Shown: positions 50,080 through 59,777 of the stretch, piece after piece
Layout: each line of letters starts with the position of its first letter
How positions within the stretch are numbered: position 1 is the first letter of the stretch
From: DTU019 sp050949825
GTDB lineage: Bacteria > Bacillota > Syntrophomonadia > Syntrophomonadales > Syntrophomonadaceae
NCBI GenBank assembly: GCA_050949825.1
Contig: JBMNGL010000003.1
Coordinates: 372,001-436,000, forward strand
Reading direction: 5' to 3'
Length of the DNA stretch: 64,000 bases
The notes under the pieces: model-generated
Told to the model about the DNA's origin: nothing
The model's input: only the letters and a program-made list of their open reading frames with translations
Databases searched by the model: none
Position numbers and translations under genes: made by a program

Positions 50080-51725
50080 GATCCCGCTCTTTGTCATCCC
50101 TAAGTACAACTTTGTCATTCTTAGGCGCAGGCTACTGTCATTGCTATGAATGTCCCTGTCTTCTTCATCCTTAGGGCAGCGCCCCGCCGGCGAGCGCCCC
50201 TGTCATTCTGAGCGAAGCGCCCCTGTCATTCTGAGCGAAGCGAAGAATCTTGAGCGAAGCGAACAACCCCCCGGGGAAAGATCCTTCGCTTCGCTCAGGA
50301 TGACAACAGTAAGGCGCTCAGGGACAATACGGGGCTGAGGAGACAATAAGAGGCTTAGGATGACAACAGTAGGCCACTGTCATTCTGAACGCAGTGAAGA
50401 ATCTTTCGCGAAGCGAACACCCCCCTGGAGAAAGATCCTTCGCTTCACTCAGGATGACAGTAAGGCGCTCAGGGACAATACGGGGCTGAGGAGACAATAA
50501 GAGGCTTAGGATGACAACAGTAGGCCACTGTCATTCTGAACGCAGTGAAGAATCTTTCGCGAAGCGAACACCCCCCTGGAGAAAGATCCTTCGCTTCACT
50601 CAGGATGACAGTAAGGCGCTCAGGGACAATACGGGGCTGAGGAGACAATAAGAGGCTTAGGATGACAACAGTAGGCCACTGTCATTCTGAACGCAGTGAA
50701 GAATCTTTCGCGAAGCGAACACCCCCCGGGGAAAGATCCTTCGCTTCGCTCAGGATGACAACAGTAAGGCGCTCAGGGACAATACGGGGCTGAGGAGACA
50801 ATAAGAGGCTTAGGATGACAACAGTAGGCCACTGTCATTCTGAACGCAGTGAAGAATCTTTCGCGAAGCGAACACCCCCCTGGAGAAAGATCCTTCGCTT
50901 CACTCAGGATGACAGTAAGGCGCTCAGGGACAATACGGGGCTGAGGAGACAATAAGAGGCTTAGGATGACAACAGTAGGCCACTGTCATTCTGAACGCAG
51001 TGAAGAATCTTTCGCGAAGCGAACACCCCCCTGGAGAAAGATCCTTCGCTTCACTCAGGATGACAGTAAGGCGCTCAGGTTGACAATACGGGGCTGAGGA
51101 GACAATAAGAGGCTTAGGATGACAACAGTAGGCCACTGTCATTCTGAACGCAGTGAAGAATCTTTCGCGAAGCGAACAACCCCCCTGGAGAAAGATCCTT
51201 CGCTTCACTCAGGATGACAGTAAGGCGCTCAGGGACAATACGGGGCTGAGGAGACAATAAGAGGCTTAGGATGACAATAGTAGGCCACTGTCATTCTGAA
51301 CGCAGTGAAGAATCTTTCGCGAAGCGAACACCCCCCTGGAGAAAGATCCTTCGCTTCACTCAGGATGACAGTAAGGCGCTCAGGGACAATACGGGGCTGA
51401 GGATGACAGTAAGAGGCTTAGGATGACAACAGTAGGCCACTGTCATTCTGAACGCAGTGAAGAATCTTTCGCGAAGCGAACACCCCCCTGGAGAAAGATC
51501 CTTCGCTTCACTCAGGATGACAGTAAGGCGCTCAGGGACAATACGGGGCTGAGGAGACAATAAGAGGCTTAGGATGACAACAGTAGGCCACTGTCATTCT
51601 GAACGCAGTGAAGAATCTTTCGCGAAGCGAACAACCCCCCTGGAGAAAGATCCTTCGCTTCACTCAGGATGACAGTAAGGCGCTCAGGGACAATACGGGG
51701 CTGAGGATGACAGTAAGTCGCTCAG
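50080..51725. repeat. ~151-bp tandem repeat array, about ten units
   Basis: AAGGCGCTCAGG occurs at 50311, 50462, 50613, 50766, 50917, 51068, 51222, 51373, 51525 and 51677: spacing 151-154 bp. Each unit contains TCATTCTGAACGCAGTGAAG...GATCTTTCGCGAAGCGAAC...GAAAGATCCTTCGCTTCACT, an imperfect palindrome, followed by CAATACGGGGCTGAGGAGAC. The 50080-50300 stretch is a diverged start of the same material. Frames on it lack ribosome sites and are rejected. No spacer diversity, so not CRISPR. Confidence 0.95.
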
Positions 51726-51834
51726 CAGGACAGGAGCATGGCCTGGGGCAAGCAAGCGGAACGGGGCGCATTGGCTTCCTTAATGAGGAAACGACTGCAC
51801 CCCGTCCTTCATCTTTATGTATCCAACTGGCGGA

Positions 51835-52752
51835 CTAATACAATTCAAAATGCATGGAATCGGAATAGGAATTGCCCCATTTGAATCCAGCCGGTTGAAA
51901 TGCCTTCTGCCATAAAATCAAATTGGGATCATTGGGCTCAGTGCGGGGATTAACGTAGCGAAAATGGTTGGAGGCATTAATATCCACCGCGGCGCCCCAG
52001 GAATGATTGCTCAAACCTCTGCCGGCATCCCAATTGACATGCCGCGGCACCCAGGTTCCATCAAAGGATTTGACCAGGCTGAGCAGTGGAACCTGTTTGC
52101 CGTTAATGGTAGCGGTGCCGTTGGCTATCAGTGTAAAGGCCTTTATAAATTTGTCTTTGGCTGCTTTATGTACCTGTACCGTCCGGTTAACTCCGGGCAG
52201 CCTTACCGTAACGATGTTCTCCGCCACCCAATGGGGATCGATTTCTATCCTTCCCCCCCCTAATTCACGATAGCGAAACTGGCCGTAAACACCCTTGCTA
52301 ACACTGAGCTTGGGGTATTTGTTAATGTCAGTTTTTGTGGTGCTGGATCGGGAAACCGGAGTGCTTGGCACAACTGCAGCCGGGGTGGCTGCTGTTTTCC
52401 GGCTTGCCGCAGCCGGGCTTGTCTTATTGGTAGCCGTGCCGGTGCTGACGTTGGACGGCGCCGCCTTTACCGCTGCACTTGGGGCGGGGTTGGACTTTGC
52501 CATCGCTGCAGCGGCTTCGGACTGCTCTTGCTGCGGTTTTACGGGGTCAACCGTGCCATTGGATAAAACCGATTCAGACGGCACTGCTTCTGCTGAAGGT
52601 GCTTCGTCAGGTTCTGCCCGATATAAGTCAGTCGCGTTTGCGCTTATTATCACCGGATTGTCCGGGTTGGCTTCCTGACCTGAACTCCAGGAACTGACGG
52701 AGAACATAAGAATAAAGATTAATGCTGCTATGTAAACGGGTATTCTGTTCAT
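51835..52752 (-). CDS. Secreted M15-family peptidase (VanY/CwlK-like)
   Basis: 305 aa. Signal peptide (IPVYIAALIFILMFSVSSWSS), then a ~110-residue Ala/Pro/Thr/Ser-rich linker, then a catalytic domain with zinc motif SNHSWGAAVDIN and the ending DSMHFELY, the M15 HxxxxxxD...HxH pattern. Probably cuts peptidoglycan peptides (D,D- or L,D-bond not decidable). AAGGAGG precedes the ATG. Monocistronic. Its 3' end borders the repeat array. Confidence 0.88.
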   Translation of the reverse strand: MNRIPVYIAALIFILMFSVSSWSSGQEANPDNPVIISANATDLYRAEPDEAPSAEAVPSESVLSNGTVDPVKPQQEQSEAAAAMAKSNPAPSAAVKAAPSNVSTGTATNKTSPAAASRKTAATPAAVVPSTPVSRSSTTKTDINKYPKLSVSKGVYGQFRYRELGGGRIEIDPHWVAENIVTVRLPGVNRTVQVHKAAKDKFIKAFTLIANGTATINGKQVPLLSLVKSFDGTWVPRHVNWDAGRGLSNHSWGAAVDINASNHFRYVNPRTEPNDPNLILWQKAFQPAGFKWGNSYSDSMHFELY

Positions 52753-52936
52753 GAAAGACCTCCTTGACCGGTTTTCCCAGCCAGACTCTTTCCTTGCCAG
52801 CTTATTGTTAGCTTAAACGAAAGTAGCACTGCTGGGTGCTGACTGCTTGACTTTACATTTATTCTATCGACGACAGTATTATGTCGTCAAAGGTAACATT
52901 AGGAAACAAGCCCAGACTTGTACAGACAAAAAATTA

Positions 52937-52976
52937 GGGCTGTTCCAAAATCCGTTCCGGAATCTTGAAACAGCCC
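52937..52976 (-). terminator. Intrinsic terminator of the MBL-fold gene
   Basis: Arms GGGCTGTTTCAA and TTGGAACAGCCC (one mismatch) on the minus strand are followed by TAATTTTTTG. It sits 15 bp after the stop of the MBL-fold gene. Confidence 0.75.
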
Positions 52977-52990
52977 CGTGACTGTCTATG

Positions 52991-53875
52991 TTAAAGGCAT
53001 TCCTGCACCCGTTTGATAAGTAAATTGACACAAAGATTAATGTTTTCCGGGGTATAAATGCGCAGGTCGCCTCGATAATAGTGTTCAAACAGGGTTTTTA
53101 CCATTTGCTCGTGTTCAACCCCGGCTTCGCTCATATCACGTATGCTGCGGAAGGCTTGCTGCGCAGCCTGAAGGGCGCGTTCATAGAAAGCCGGAATATC
53201 ATCTCCACTCCAGATAGTCTCATGGGGAATCGCCACCAGGCGGGCGGGATAACCGCGCATCCGCCGGATGGAATCCATATACATTTCATAGCCCTGAAAG
53301 AAAATAGGAAATATTTCCTGATCGGAAATCTGAAACCCGGCCACATCGGAAATAAACAGCACTCTGTCTTCAGGCATATACGCGGCCATACTGCAAGGAC
53401 TGTGTCCGGGGGCGGCGATTATTTCCAGGGTGCATCCGGCCTCAATCTTTAAAATGTCCCCGTCCTCCAGGATTACCTGAGTGGCAATGGTTTGTGTTTC
53501 AGGTACTTTGACCGCTTCGGCCAGCATGCCCTGCTGGACCAGCACATTGACCATTGCCCGATCCTGGGCAAAAAAACCGTCCATCACCTTCGTCTTTCCC
53601 ATCACCCTGCCGGCGGCAGCATTGGCGGCCACCTGCGCCCGAGGGAATAATTCCTGCAAATGGGGTATACCACAGATGTGATCAAAATGGGCATGCATGG
53701 CCAGAAGATGAGTCACCTCGGGTTGGGGGTTTACATCAGGCCATTCCTGTTTCAGGTTGGCGACCGCGCCACTCACCCCGCACTCCACCATAGCGGCCTT
53801 TTTTTGACCGACCACAAACATGTTGAAATGGCGATTACCCAGACACCGTAAATTCTCTGTCAGTCTTTTATTCAT
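52991..53875 (-). CDS. MBL-fold metallo-hydrolase
   Basis: 294 aa. The metal motif HAHFDH (residues ~61-66) is present, followed by a His in AAPGHSPCSM and an Asp in FISDVAGF, the normal binuclear site. A ~65-residue helical tail (YERALQAAQQAFRSIRDM) follows the barrel. Substrate unknown; glyoxalase-II-like or a cyclic substrate are options. AGGAGGAGG precedes the ATG. Monocistronic with its own terminator. Confidence 0.88.
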   Translation of the reverse strand: MNKRLTENLRCLGNRHFNMFVVGQKKAAMVECGVSGAVANLKQEWPDVNPQPEVTHLLAMHAHFDHICGIPHLQELFPRAQVAANAAAGRVMGKTKVMDGFFAQDRAMVNVLVQQGMLAEAVKVPETQTIATQVILEDGDILKIEAGCTLEIIAAPGHSPCSMAAYMPEDRVLFISDVAGFQISDQEIFPIFFQGYEMYMDSIRRMRGYPARLVAIPHETIWSGDDIPAFYERALQAAQQAFRSIRDMSEAGVEHEQMVKTLFEHYYRGDLRIYTPENINLCVNLLIKRVQECL

Positions 53876-54133
53876 ATTGATCCTCCTCCTTGATCCCGCC
53901 GGGAATGGCCGGCGGATACTATACTGTAATTGCGGTGAGGAAGCACTAAATTACTGGCAGTGGTGCAGGGGCATTTTCTTAGCCCCTGGTTGCATGGAAA
54001 ATGCTGTTATCGGTGCTGATAAGGCGGGGAGCAGCCTAATCCGGTCTCTCTAAGGCTGTCGCGATTATTTTAACTATTGCTGGTAGTGCTAATCATTTGT
54101 TTAAGCGCAATGTGCGTTATGCAAGCCGAAGCA

Positions 54134-54709
54134 CTATACAAATTCAACCTCCAACCATTTATTCAATAACTGGCAGAATGATCCCCAACGCCGGGGATAT
54201 GAATTTTGGCCGCTTTTCTTTATCCTGGAATCATCGAAGCGAATGCGCACCACCCATTCGGTGCCCTCCCCTTCATCCAATTCATAGCGTTCTCCCCAGG
54301 ATAACAGGTCGCATTCTTTTAACCCCTGAATGAATTTCAACAGAGTCATTTCATTAAAATCAACCACTTTCTCCAGGGTGGCTGTTTTACTAAACCCGAC
54401 GGTCTGTTCCCAACGGGCATACTTTTTCCACTGTCCCTGCATGCTGCGCATATCAATCTTTACTTCCACCCCGGGTCCTTGATGACAACCGGAAAAGGCA
54501 TGAATAGAGACAATGTCAAAGTAGCCCTTGTTGGACGGCACCTTGTCAACATACCAGCATTCTTCACACTGCTGGCATGGGTTTTGCGGGGCGTTGCTTT
54601 GCATACACAAACCGCCTCGTCTTGGGGCTGTAGAAGTGCCGCGTTTTGAGGTTTTAGGACCCCTGCCGTGCAAGGGCAACGGTATTACCTGATGCAGTTT
54701 TTCCATCAT
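54134..54709 (-). CDS. Hypothetical protein, 191 aa
   Basis: I do not recognise this family. The N-terminal ~40 residues are basic and low-complexity. A Cys cluster follows (CMQSN...CQQCEECWYV), possibly a zinc or iron site. The remainder looks like a mixed alpha/beta domain ending SFCQLLNKWLEVEF. No signal peptide or membrane segment. AGGGGGAAAC precedes two ATGs (54709, 54706). Monocistronic, between the MBL gene and a terminator at 54892. Confidence 0.65.
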   Translation of the reverse strand: MMEKLHQVIPLPLHGRGPKTSKRGTSTAPRRGGLCMQSNAPQNPCQQCEECWYVDKVPSNKGYFDIVSIHAFSGCHQGPGVEVKIDMRSMQGQWKKYARWEQTVGFSKTATLEKVVDFNEMTLLKFIQGLKECDLLSWGERYELDEGEGTEWVVRIRFDDSRIKKSGQNSYPRRWGSFCQLLNKWLEVEFV

Positions 54710-54891
54710 GTTTCCCCCTATCAGCTATTTATTTAATTTTCTTTCATCTTTCTCTAAGCCGAGCCGCACTGCATTGAACTTGCTAATATGCTGCATTTCT
54801 ATTCTTTCTAAGGTACGCGCATCTATATTGATTATACCAGGGATCCTGATTATGCAGCAGGTTTATTGAGGTGCTGTCGTATATAAATCAA

Positions 54892-54916
54892 AAAAGCCCG
54901 CTATTGCGGGCTTTTT
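54892..54916. terminator. Bidirectional intrinsic terminator
   Basis: AAAAAGCCCGC TATT GCGGGCTTTTT forms a perfect 11-bp stem with A/T runs on both sides. It closes the 133-aa gene region (minus strand), and is also readable from the plus strand. Confidence 0.88.
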
Positions 54917-54972
54917 GTTAGCACATATAGTAAAGTTTCGGTTTGGGAGGTTGGCCACTGCGCGGCGTATCT

Positions 54973-55365
54973 CTACCAGTTCCAGGAGCCATCCGCGTTC
55001 CAGCGAGTGGGTTGCTTCTCCGCCAGGCCAATTGTTATCATGATCCTGTCATTTAAGGTGCTCCTCTGCTTGAAATAACCCATATCAACACAGGCTTTGT
55101 CCGCCTTATGGCCCTTTTGAAGCGCCTCTGCCACAGTCTGGGCCTTCAGGCTGCTTTCATCAAAATCAGCGGGGTACTTTTTTCCCAGAATGTACGGGGG
55201 AGCGTAATAGATGCCCGTGTTCTGATCAGTATAAACCACTGCATGGGGAGGCACTTTATCAGGGATTATAATAAATTGCCCCACCAATCCCAGTAAAACC
55301 AGGATTCCAATAAGCATGGCAATCAGACTGTACAAGCGTTCTGTATTGGACATTTCTATTTTCAT
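54973..55365 (-). CDS. Hypothetical single-pass membrane protein, ~130 aa
   Basis: One N-terminal hydrophobic segment (LYSLIAMLIGILVLLGLVGQF) with a short cytoplasmic start, then a ~95-residue hydrophilic domain outside (HAVVYTDQNTGIYYAPPYIL; DKACVDMGYFKQR). No family recognised. GGGGGG lies nine bases before ATG 55365, so this is preferred over ATG 55374. A bidirectional terminator follows. Confidence 0.65.
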   Translation of the reverse strand: MKIEMSNTERLYSLIAMLIGILVLLGLVGQFIIIPDKVPPHAVVYTDQNTGIYYAPPYILGKKYPADFDESSLKAQTVAEALQKGHKADKACVDMGYFKQRSTLNDRIMITIGLAEKQPTRWNADGSWNW

Positions 55366-55574
55366 GGACTTCATCCCCCCAAATTCTGTTTCGCTTTTAT
55401 ATTTTTCTTCCTATCAAATTTTAGTAAGCAGAAGATTTCCCTATATGGTCCAGGTTGGCCGTAGGTTGGAGGGCCAGACTTCATCCTGGGGCCATATTAT
55501 CTAACCTGCAGGTCTAATCGCATGAGCAGCAACGCCACTGCGGATTAGCTGATTTGAGTGATAATCCGAGGATT

Positions 55575-56063
55575 CTATTTTTTGCCCGCTGCTTTTTGAT
55601 ACGCCGGCAAAAGCTGTTTACTTTCATCTGTTTGAGCATAATTAATACTTATTTTCAGTGCATCCAGAGCATCAGCATATCTTTGCTCGGCATATAATGC
55701 CTTGGCTTCTTCCAGTCGTGCGGCTGCCAGCGGCCCCCGCAGATCCCCTAAAATCGGCTGAACCATTTCATAGGCAGCCTTATCAGCTTTGCTTATTTTG
55801 GCATAGCTATCGTAGGCCATGGCCAAATCCCCTTCCGCCATATAATCCTGGCCCATCTGCAAAAGGATTTTGGCCTGTTGCCGCTCAAAAGCAGGTATTT
55901 CAATGGAAATCCATAGTATAAAAGCAACGGTGAACAATACCGCCATAAACGCGCTGGCTTTACCCCAGGCCTGGGCGGATTTGCCGCTGAACACCCGGAT
56001 GAAAAATATTGCGGCCAATATGAGGAATAACACCAGGGTAATTCCGGCCATGTATCCCAGCAA
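55575..56063 (-). CDS. Hypothetical protein with two membrane segments and TPR-like tail
   Basis: 162 aa. Two N-terminal hydrophobic helices (MAGITLVLFLILAAIFFIRV; FMAVLFTVAFILWISIEIP) and then a helical tail with repeated A-L-Y-Y patterns (GQDYMAEGDLAMAYDSYAKI; ALYAEQRYADALDALKISI) typical of tetratricopeptide repeats. It may hold partner proteins at the membrane. Start TTG 56063 has GGAGG eight bases upstream. Function unknown; lies 167 bp downstream of leuA on the same strand. Confidence 0.7.
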   Translation of the reverse strand: MLGYMAGITLVLFLILAAIFFIRVFSGKSAQAWGKASAFMAVLFTVAFILWISIEIPAFERQQAKILLQMGQDYMAEGDLAMAYDSYAKISKADKAAYEMVQPILGDLRGPLAAARLEEAKALYAEQRYADALDALKISINYAQTDESKQLLPAYQKAAGKK

Positions 56064-56152
56064 AAGGTTAACCTCCCAGCCGATTCCATCCTGTTTTATA
56101 CTTCGTCGTTAAGCAAACTTTTCCTGCATTGTGTCTTGGGAAAAAACGTCAG

Positions 56153-56201
56153 ATAAGGGCTCCCCTTTGATCTATTATAAACCTTTCGGAGCAGCCCTTA
56201 T
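56153..56201 (-). terminator. Possible terminator after leuA
   Basis: Arms ATAAGGGCTGCTCC and GGGAGCCCTTAT with a ~23-nt loop, followed on the minus strand by CTGACGTTTTTT. The loop is long and the T-run is offset, so this is tentative. Confidence 0.4.
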
Positions 56202-56229
56202 TCAAAAACACCTGTTTTCCTTAAGAAGC

Positions 56230-57732
56230 CTAATCGATATAGCCCGCCTTGGACAGCGCATTTACGTAAGCACGTGCGCTGGCTTCAAAGATATCTGTAC
56301 TGATCCCTCTTCCCACCACCAGGCTGTTTTTGTAGCGAATCTTCACAGTGGCATCCCCCACTGCTTCAGAGCCCCGGCTGACTGATTTGAGCGCATAATC
56401 CTCCAGATGCACCGGCTTGCCAACAATGCGGTCTACGGCCCTAAATACCGCATCGATCGGGCCATTGCCATGGGCGGCGTCAGTAAAGAGCTCTCCATTG
56501 ACCTCCAGGGCCACTGTAGCCGAGGCGTTGGCAGCCCCATTGGATGTAACTGATAAGTTCTTAATTGATATTCCATTGGCCTCTTTGCCCACATTACCCA
56601 TTAAAGCATGCAAATCCTCATCAAACACTTCACCTTTAAGGTCGGCCAGATCCAGGAATTTGGCATAGATGTCATCCAGATTATCCTGCACATCGGCATA
56701 ACCCAGTTCTTCCAGACGATGTTTTAAGGCATGACGACCGGATCTGGCACTGAGCACGATAAGATTACGGGGAATACCAACCACTTCGGGATCGATGATC
56801 TCGTAAGTGTCTCTCTCTTTCAACACCCCATCCTGATGAATACCGGAGGCATGCATAAAGGCATTGGAGCCCACTATAGCCTTGTGACTGGGCACGGCAA
56901 CCCCGGTTATTCGCGCCACCATGCGGCTGGTGGCCGCTATTTCACGGGTATTAACACCCAGATCGACTCCATACAAGCCCTTCTGGCTGTAAATGGCCAT
57001 TATGACCTCCTCTAAAGAAGTGTTGCCGGCCCGTTCACCGATACCGTTAATGGTGCCCTCTACCTGGGTAGCGCCGGCCTTAATACCGGCCAGGGAATTT
57101 GCTGTGGCCATACCCAGGTCATTATGACAATGTATGCTGACAATGGCCCGGTCGATATTTTTCACATTGGCCACCACATAGGCAATAAGATCTCCATACT
57201 GCCAGGGGGTCGCATACCCTACCGTATCGGGGATATTCACGACAGTAGCCCCGGCAGCAATGACCTTTTCAATGATCTGCACCAGGAAATCACGGTCACT
57301 GCGGAAAGCATCCTCAGCATAGAATTCAACATCCTGAACATATTTTTTGGCCCGTTTTACTGCTGCCAGGGATGCTTCCATCACTTCCTGCGGCGACATT
57401 CTGAGCTTTTTGGCCATATGCACCGGAGACACTGCTATACCGGTGTGAATGCGCGGCGCCTCAGCTTCCTTTAGAGCCTGTGCGCAAATGTCGATATCCT
57501 TCTCAACCGCCCGGGTGAGGCCGCATATTGTGGCTCCTTTAATCTCCCGGGAAATGGTTCTGACCGACTCAAAGTCACCGGGGGAAGAAGCGGGGAAACC
57601 GGCCTCGATAATGTCCACCCCCAACTTAACCAGTTGGCGGCTTATTTCTAATTTTTCTTTAACATTCAGGGTAATCCCCAGGGATTGCTCTCCATCTCGT
57701 AAGGTGGTATCGAAAACGTACAGCTTGCGCAT
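56230..57732 (-). CDS. leuA: 2-isopropylmalate synthase
   Basis: Condenses 2-oxoisovalerate with acetyl-CoA, the committed and feedback-controlled step of leucine synthesis. 500 aa. The HMGL barrel begins KLYVFDTTLRDGEQSLGITL; HCHNDLGMATANSL and GERAGNTSLEEVIMAI follow. The C-terminal LeuA dimer/allosteric domain is complete. Two ATGs exist: 57741 is directly adjacent to AAGGAGG and so not usable; 57732 lies nine bases after it and gives MRKLYVFDTTLRDGEQS. It is separated by 46 kb from leuCDB and has its own T-box with a Leu specifier. Confidence 0.96.
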   Translation of the reverse strand: MRKLYVFDTTLRDGEQSLGITLNVKEKLEISRQLVKLGVDIIEAGFPASSPGDFESVRTISREIKGATICGLTRAVEKDIDICAQALKEAEAPRIHTGIAVSPVHMAKKLRMSPQEVMEASLAAVKRAKKYVQDVEFYAEDAFRSDRDFLVQIIEKVIAAGATVVNIPDTVGYATPWQYGDLIAYVVANVKNIDRAIVSIHCHNDLGMATANSLAGIKAGATQVEGTINGIGERAGNTSLEEVIMAIYSQKGLYGVDLGVNTREIAATSRMVARITGVAVPSHKAIVGSNAFMHASGIHQDGVLKERDTYEIIDPEVVGIPRNLIVLSARSGRHALKHRLEELGYADVQDNLDDIYAKFLDLADLKGEVFDEDLHALMGNVGKEANGISIKNLSVTSNGAANASATVALEVNGELFTDAAHGNGPIDAVFRAVDRIVGKPVHLEDYALKSVSRGSEAVGDATVKIRYKNSLVVGRGISTDIFEASARAYVNALSKAGYID

Positions 57733-57829
57733 TATTTGCATCCTCCTTAATGTTATCTGCTTTATTAATCACTTCTGCTATATATAGTAGGTCACCAAGG
57801 TCCACTTCCATTGAAGCCACCTCCTCAAA

Positions 57830-58110
57830 AAATATAAACCCTTCGCTCAATCAACTTGAGACGAAGGGTATACTCCGCGGTACCACTCAATTTAGCGGCT
57901 TTAGGCCGCTCGCTTTCAAGATACGGGATAAAATCCGATATCTGCTTCCTTAGTAACGGCGGAAGTCTCCGTCCGAGCCTACTTAAGTATTTCGGTCGGC
58001 AACTCCAGGGCGAGTTAAGTATACCGAATTGACCGCCTCACACCACCCGGCGATTCTCTGAACCTATCGCATATACCTATTAATCCCTGTCATCGTCATT
58101 TTGCAATATT
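57830..58110 (-). promoter_or_regulatory. T-box leader, leucine specifier (CTC)
   Basis: tRNA-sensing riboswitch upstream of leuA. The core GAGTGGTACCGCGG is read on the minus strand at 57876-57889. The terminator hairpin CCCTTCGTCTCAA...TTGAGCGAAGGG (57841-57870) is followed by a T-rich stretch. Aligned with the ilvD leader, the triplet just before the shared CCTGGAGTTGC is CTC at 58014-58012, a Leu codon; AGAGA and stem I are in place. Uncharged tRNA-Leu should allow leuA transcription. Confidence 0.93.
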
Positions 58111-58116
58111 GTATTT

Positions 58117-58145
58117 ATTATAAGGAATTCACCTGTTGAGGTCAA
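58117..58145 (-). promoter_or_regulatory. Sigma-A promoter of leuA
   Basis: On the minus strand TTGACC (58145-58140) and a perfect TATAAT (58122-58117) are separated by 17 bp. The expected transcript start near 58110 lies just before the T-box. Confidence 0.85.
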
Positions 58146-58185
58146 CGCCAAATACCATGTGTTACAGGTGGACGTGTCACAGTAA

Positions 58186-59493
58186 TTATTCAAATAAATT
58201 GAGCTTAATTAACAGGCTGCGCAATAAAAGGGCCGGGCGACGGTAAACCCTGGGCGGGATGCGGACGCCCTTCTTGCTATAGGCATAATAGCCCAGGGCC
58301 AATAAGACCAGTAGATTATACAGGTGCCAGCGGGCCAGAACTATTATGAACTGCCGCCATGCTGTCCTTAAGGATTGGAACCGGGAAGGAAGGGCAGCGA
58401 TGGAATCCATAGCCAGCAAATCGGACTGGGCGATAAGATTGTCATGCAGGCGCAATTGGATCACCCCTACTATATCCCCGGCCTCGATTGGTGCGCTCAG
58501 ATCTGCAAAAGGTATAACTTCCACCTGCAAATCAGGCTTTTCTGCCGCGGTTAGCGCAACCTGCATATTAGCGACCGGTCCGGCCATGACAGTCTCGGCT
58601 GTTCCTTTCAATACCGGCAGCGACTGGAGCAGTTCATCCACTTCTACCGAATTCATTTGGTAGTGATTGAAACCATAATCCAACATCTGCCCCAGGTCTT
58701 CATAAACGGTGGGTGAGTTTAAGGCTATCGCAATAAGGGTCATGCCATTCCTTTCCGCTGCGCTAACTACGCAATTCCCGGCCTGACGGGTATATCCAGT
58801 TTTAACCCCGATGGCACCGGAATAACGATAAAGCAAGCGATTCTGGTTAACCAGGTAGCGATCCTGGTGATGCGCCCAGGGAATAACTTTATACCTGGTG
58901 GAAACCACCTGGCGGAATTCAGGATATGTCAAGGCCTCTCGCGTTGCCAGGGCCAAATCGTAAGCCGTGGTATAATGCTGCGGGTCTTCCAGGCCATGAG
59001 GATTACAAAAATGGGTGTTAACCATCCCCATTTGCATGGCGCGCCGGTTCATCAACTCGACAAAAGCCTCTTCGCTGCCGGCGACACTTTCAGCCAGGGC
59101 CGTAGCGGCATCATTAGCCGAGTTAAGCATGCAGGCGTAGAGCAAGGTGCGGCGCATCAGGTTTTCCCCGCTCTGCAGGTAAATGGTGCACTCCGGGGTT
59201 TGGGCGGCATGTTCACTGATTATTATGGATTGATCCAGATCTCCCGTTTCTACCACCAACAATGCTGTCATGATCTTGGTGACGCTGGCCGGGGGCAAAC
59301 GCTCCTGCCCGTTCTTTTCGAACAATACCCGCCCCGAAGAAGCATCCATCAACAGGGCCGCTTTTGCCTGTGGAGCAGGGCAAGACATTGAGTTGTTATC
59401 CAATGGGATGGCAGCTCCGGCTTTAATGGGTACGGTCACAGTTACAAGGATGGTTACCAGGATTAAAAGCAGAACTCTATCTAAATTAGGCAT
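58186..59493 (-). CDS. D-alanyl-D-alanine carboxypeptidase (DacF/DacB type)
   Basis: 435 aa, S11 family, removing the terminal D-Ala from peptidoglycan stem peptides. Signal peptide (VLLLILVTILVTVTVPIKAGA), active-site motifs SVTK (Ser nucleophile near residue 72), SAN, and KTG in place, then a PBP5-type C-terminal beta domain and a membrane anchor (FIIVLARWHLYNLLVLLALG). GGGAG lies eight bases before ATG 59493; the frame is open to TTG 59508. In spore formers such genes affect cortex cross-linking. Monocistronic. Confidence 0.92.
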   Translation of the reverse strand: MPNLDRVLLLILVTILVTVTVPIKAGAAIPLDNNSMSCPAPQAKAALLMDASSGRVLFEKNGQERLPPASVTKIMTALLVVETGDLDQSIIISEHAAQTPECTIYLQSGENLMRRTLLYACMLNSANDAATALAESVAGSEEAFVELMNRRAMQMGMVNTHFCNPHGLEDPQHYTTAYDLALATREALTYPEFRQVVSTRYKVIPWAHHQDRYLVNQNRLLYRYSGAIGVKTGYTRQAGNCVVSAAERNGMTLIAIALNSPTVYEDLGQMLDYGFNHYQMNSVEVDELLQSLPVLKGTAETVMAGPVANMQVALTAAEKPDLQVEVIPFADLSAPIEAGDIVGVIQLRLHDNLIAQSDLLAMDSIAALPSRFQSLRTAWRQFIIVLARWHLYNLLVLLALGYYAYSKKGVRIPPRVYRRPALLLRSLLIKLNLFE

Positions 59494-59585
59494 TATTTCA
59501 ACTCCCAATCTTAGATTATTCTACTTAAGCCGAAAAATTCCTATCTCCTGGCGATAATTTCGTTTGAGGCTGGCGGGCGCCAGGG

Positions 59586-59669
59586 GCGGTGCCAGGCACC
59601 AACTTATCAAGTTATTAGAAGGGGCAATTGCCCCTTCTAATAACTTGATAAGTTGGTGCCTGGCACCGC
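59586..59669. repeat. 84-bp perfect palindrome, copy A
   Basis: From GCGGTGCCAGGCACC to GGTGCCTGGCACCGC, both arms of 42 bp match exactly with no loop. A second copy at 61816 differs by one base. The outer GGTGCCAGGCACC also bounds the element at 17794. It lies in the gap between the divergent D,D-carboxypeptidase and PEP-mutase-family genes. Confidence 0.95.
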
Positions 59670-59777
59670 ACTCCCTCCCTAGGCAGGAGATCTATGGATG
59701 CAATCAGAATATATCAATGGTATGCAGAAAAGAGTTAACATTACTTCAATAACTTTTAGCAGAAAGGCAGAAAATTT

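Noticed and set aside
50170..51725. CRISPR array or small genes in the 151-bp array
   Set aside because: No spacer variation, unit too long; frames such as 50924-51208 and 51360-51560 are repeats read as protein.
57659..57850. 63-aa minus-strand frame between the leuA T-box and leuA
   Set aside because: It starts inside the terminator/leader region and runs out of frame into leuA; best explained as untranslated leader.
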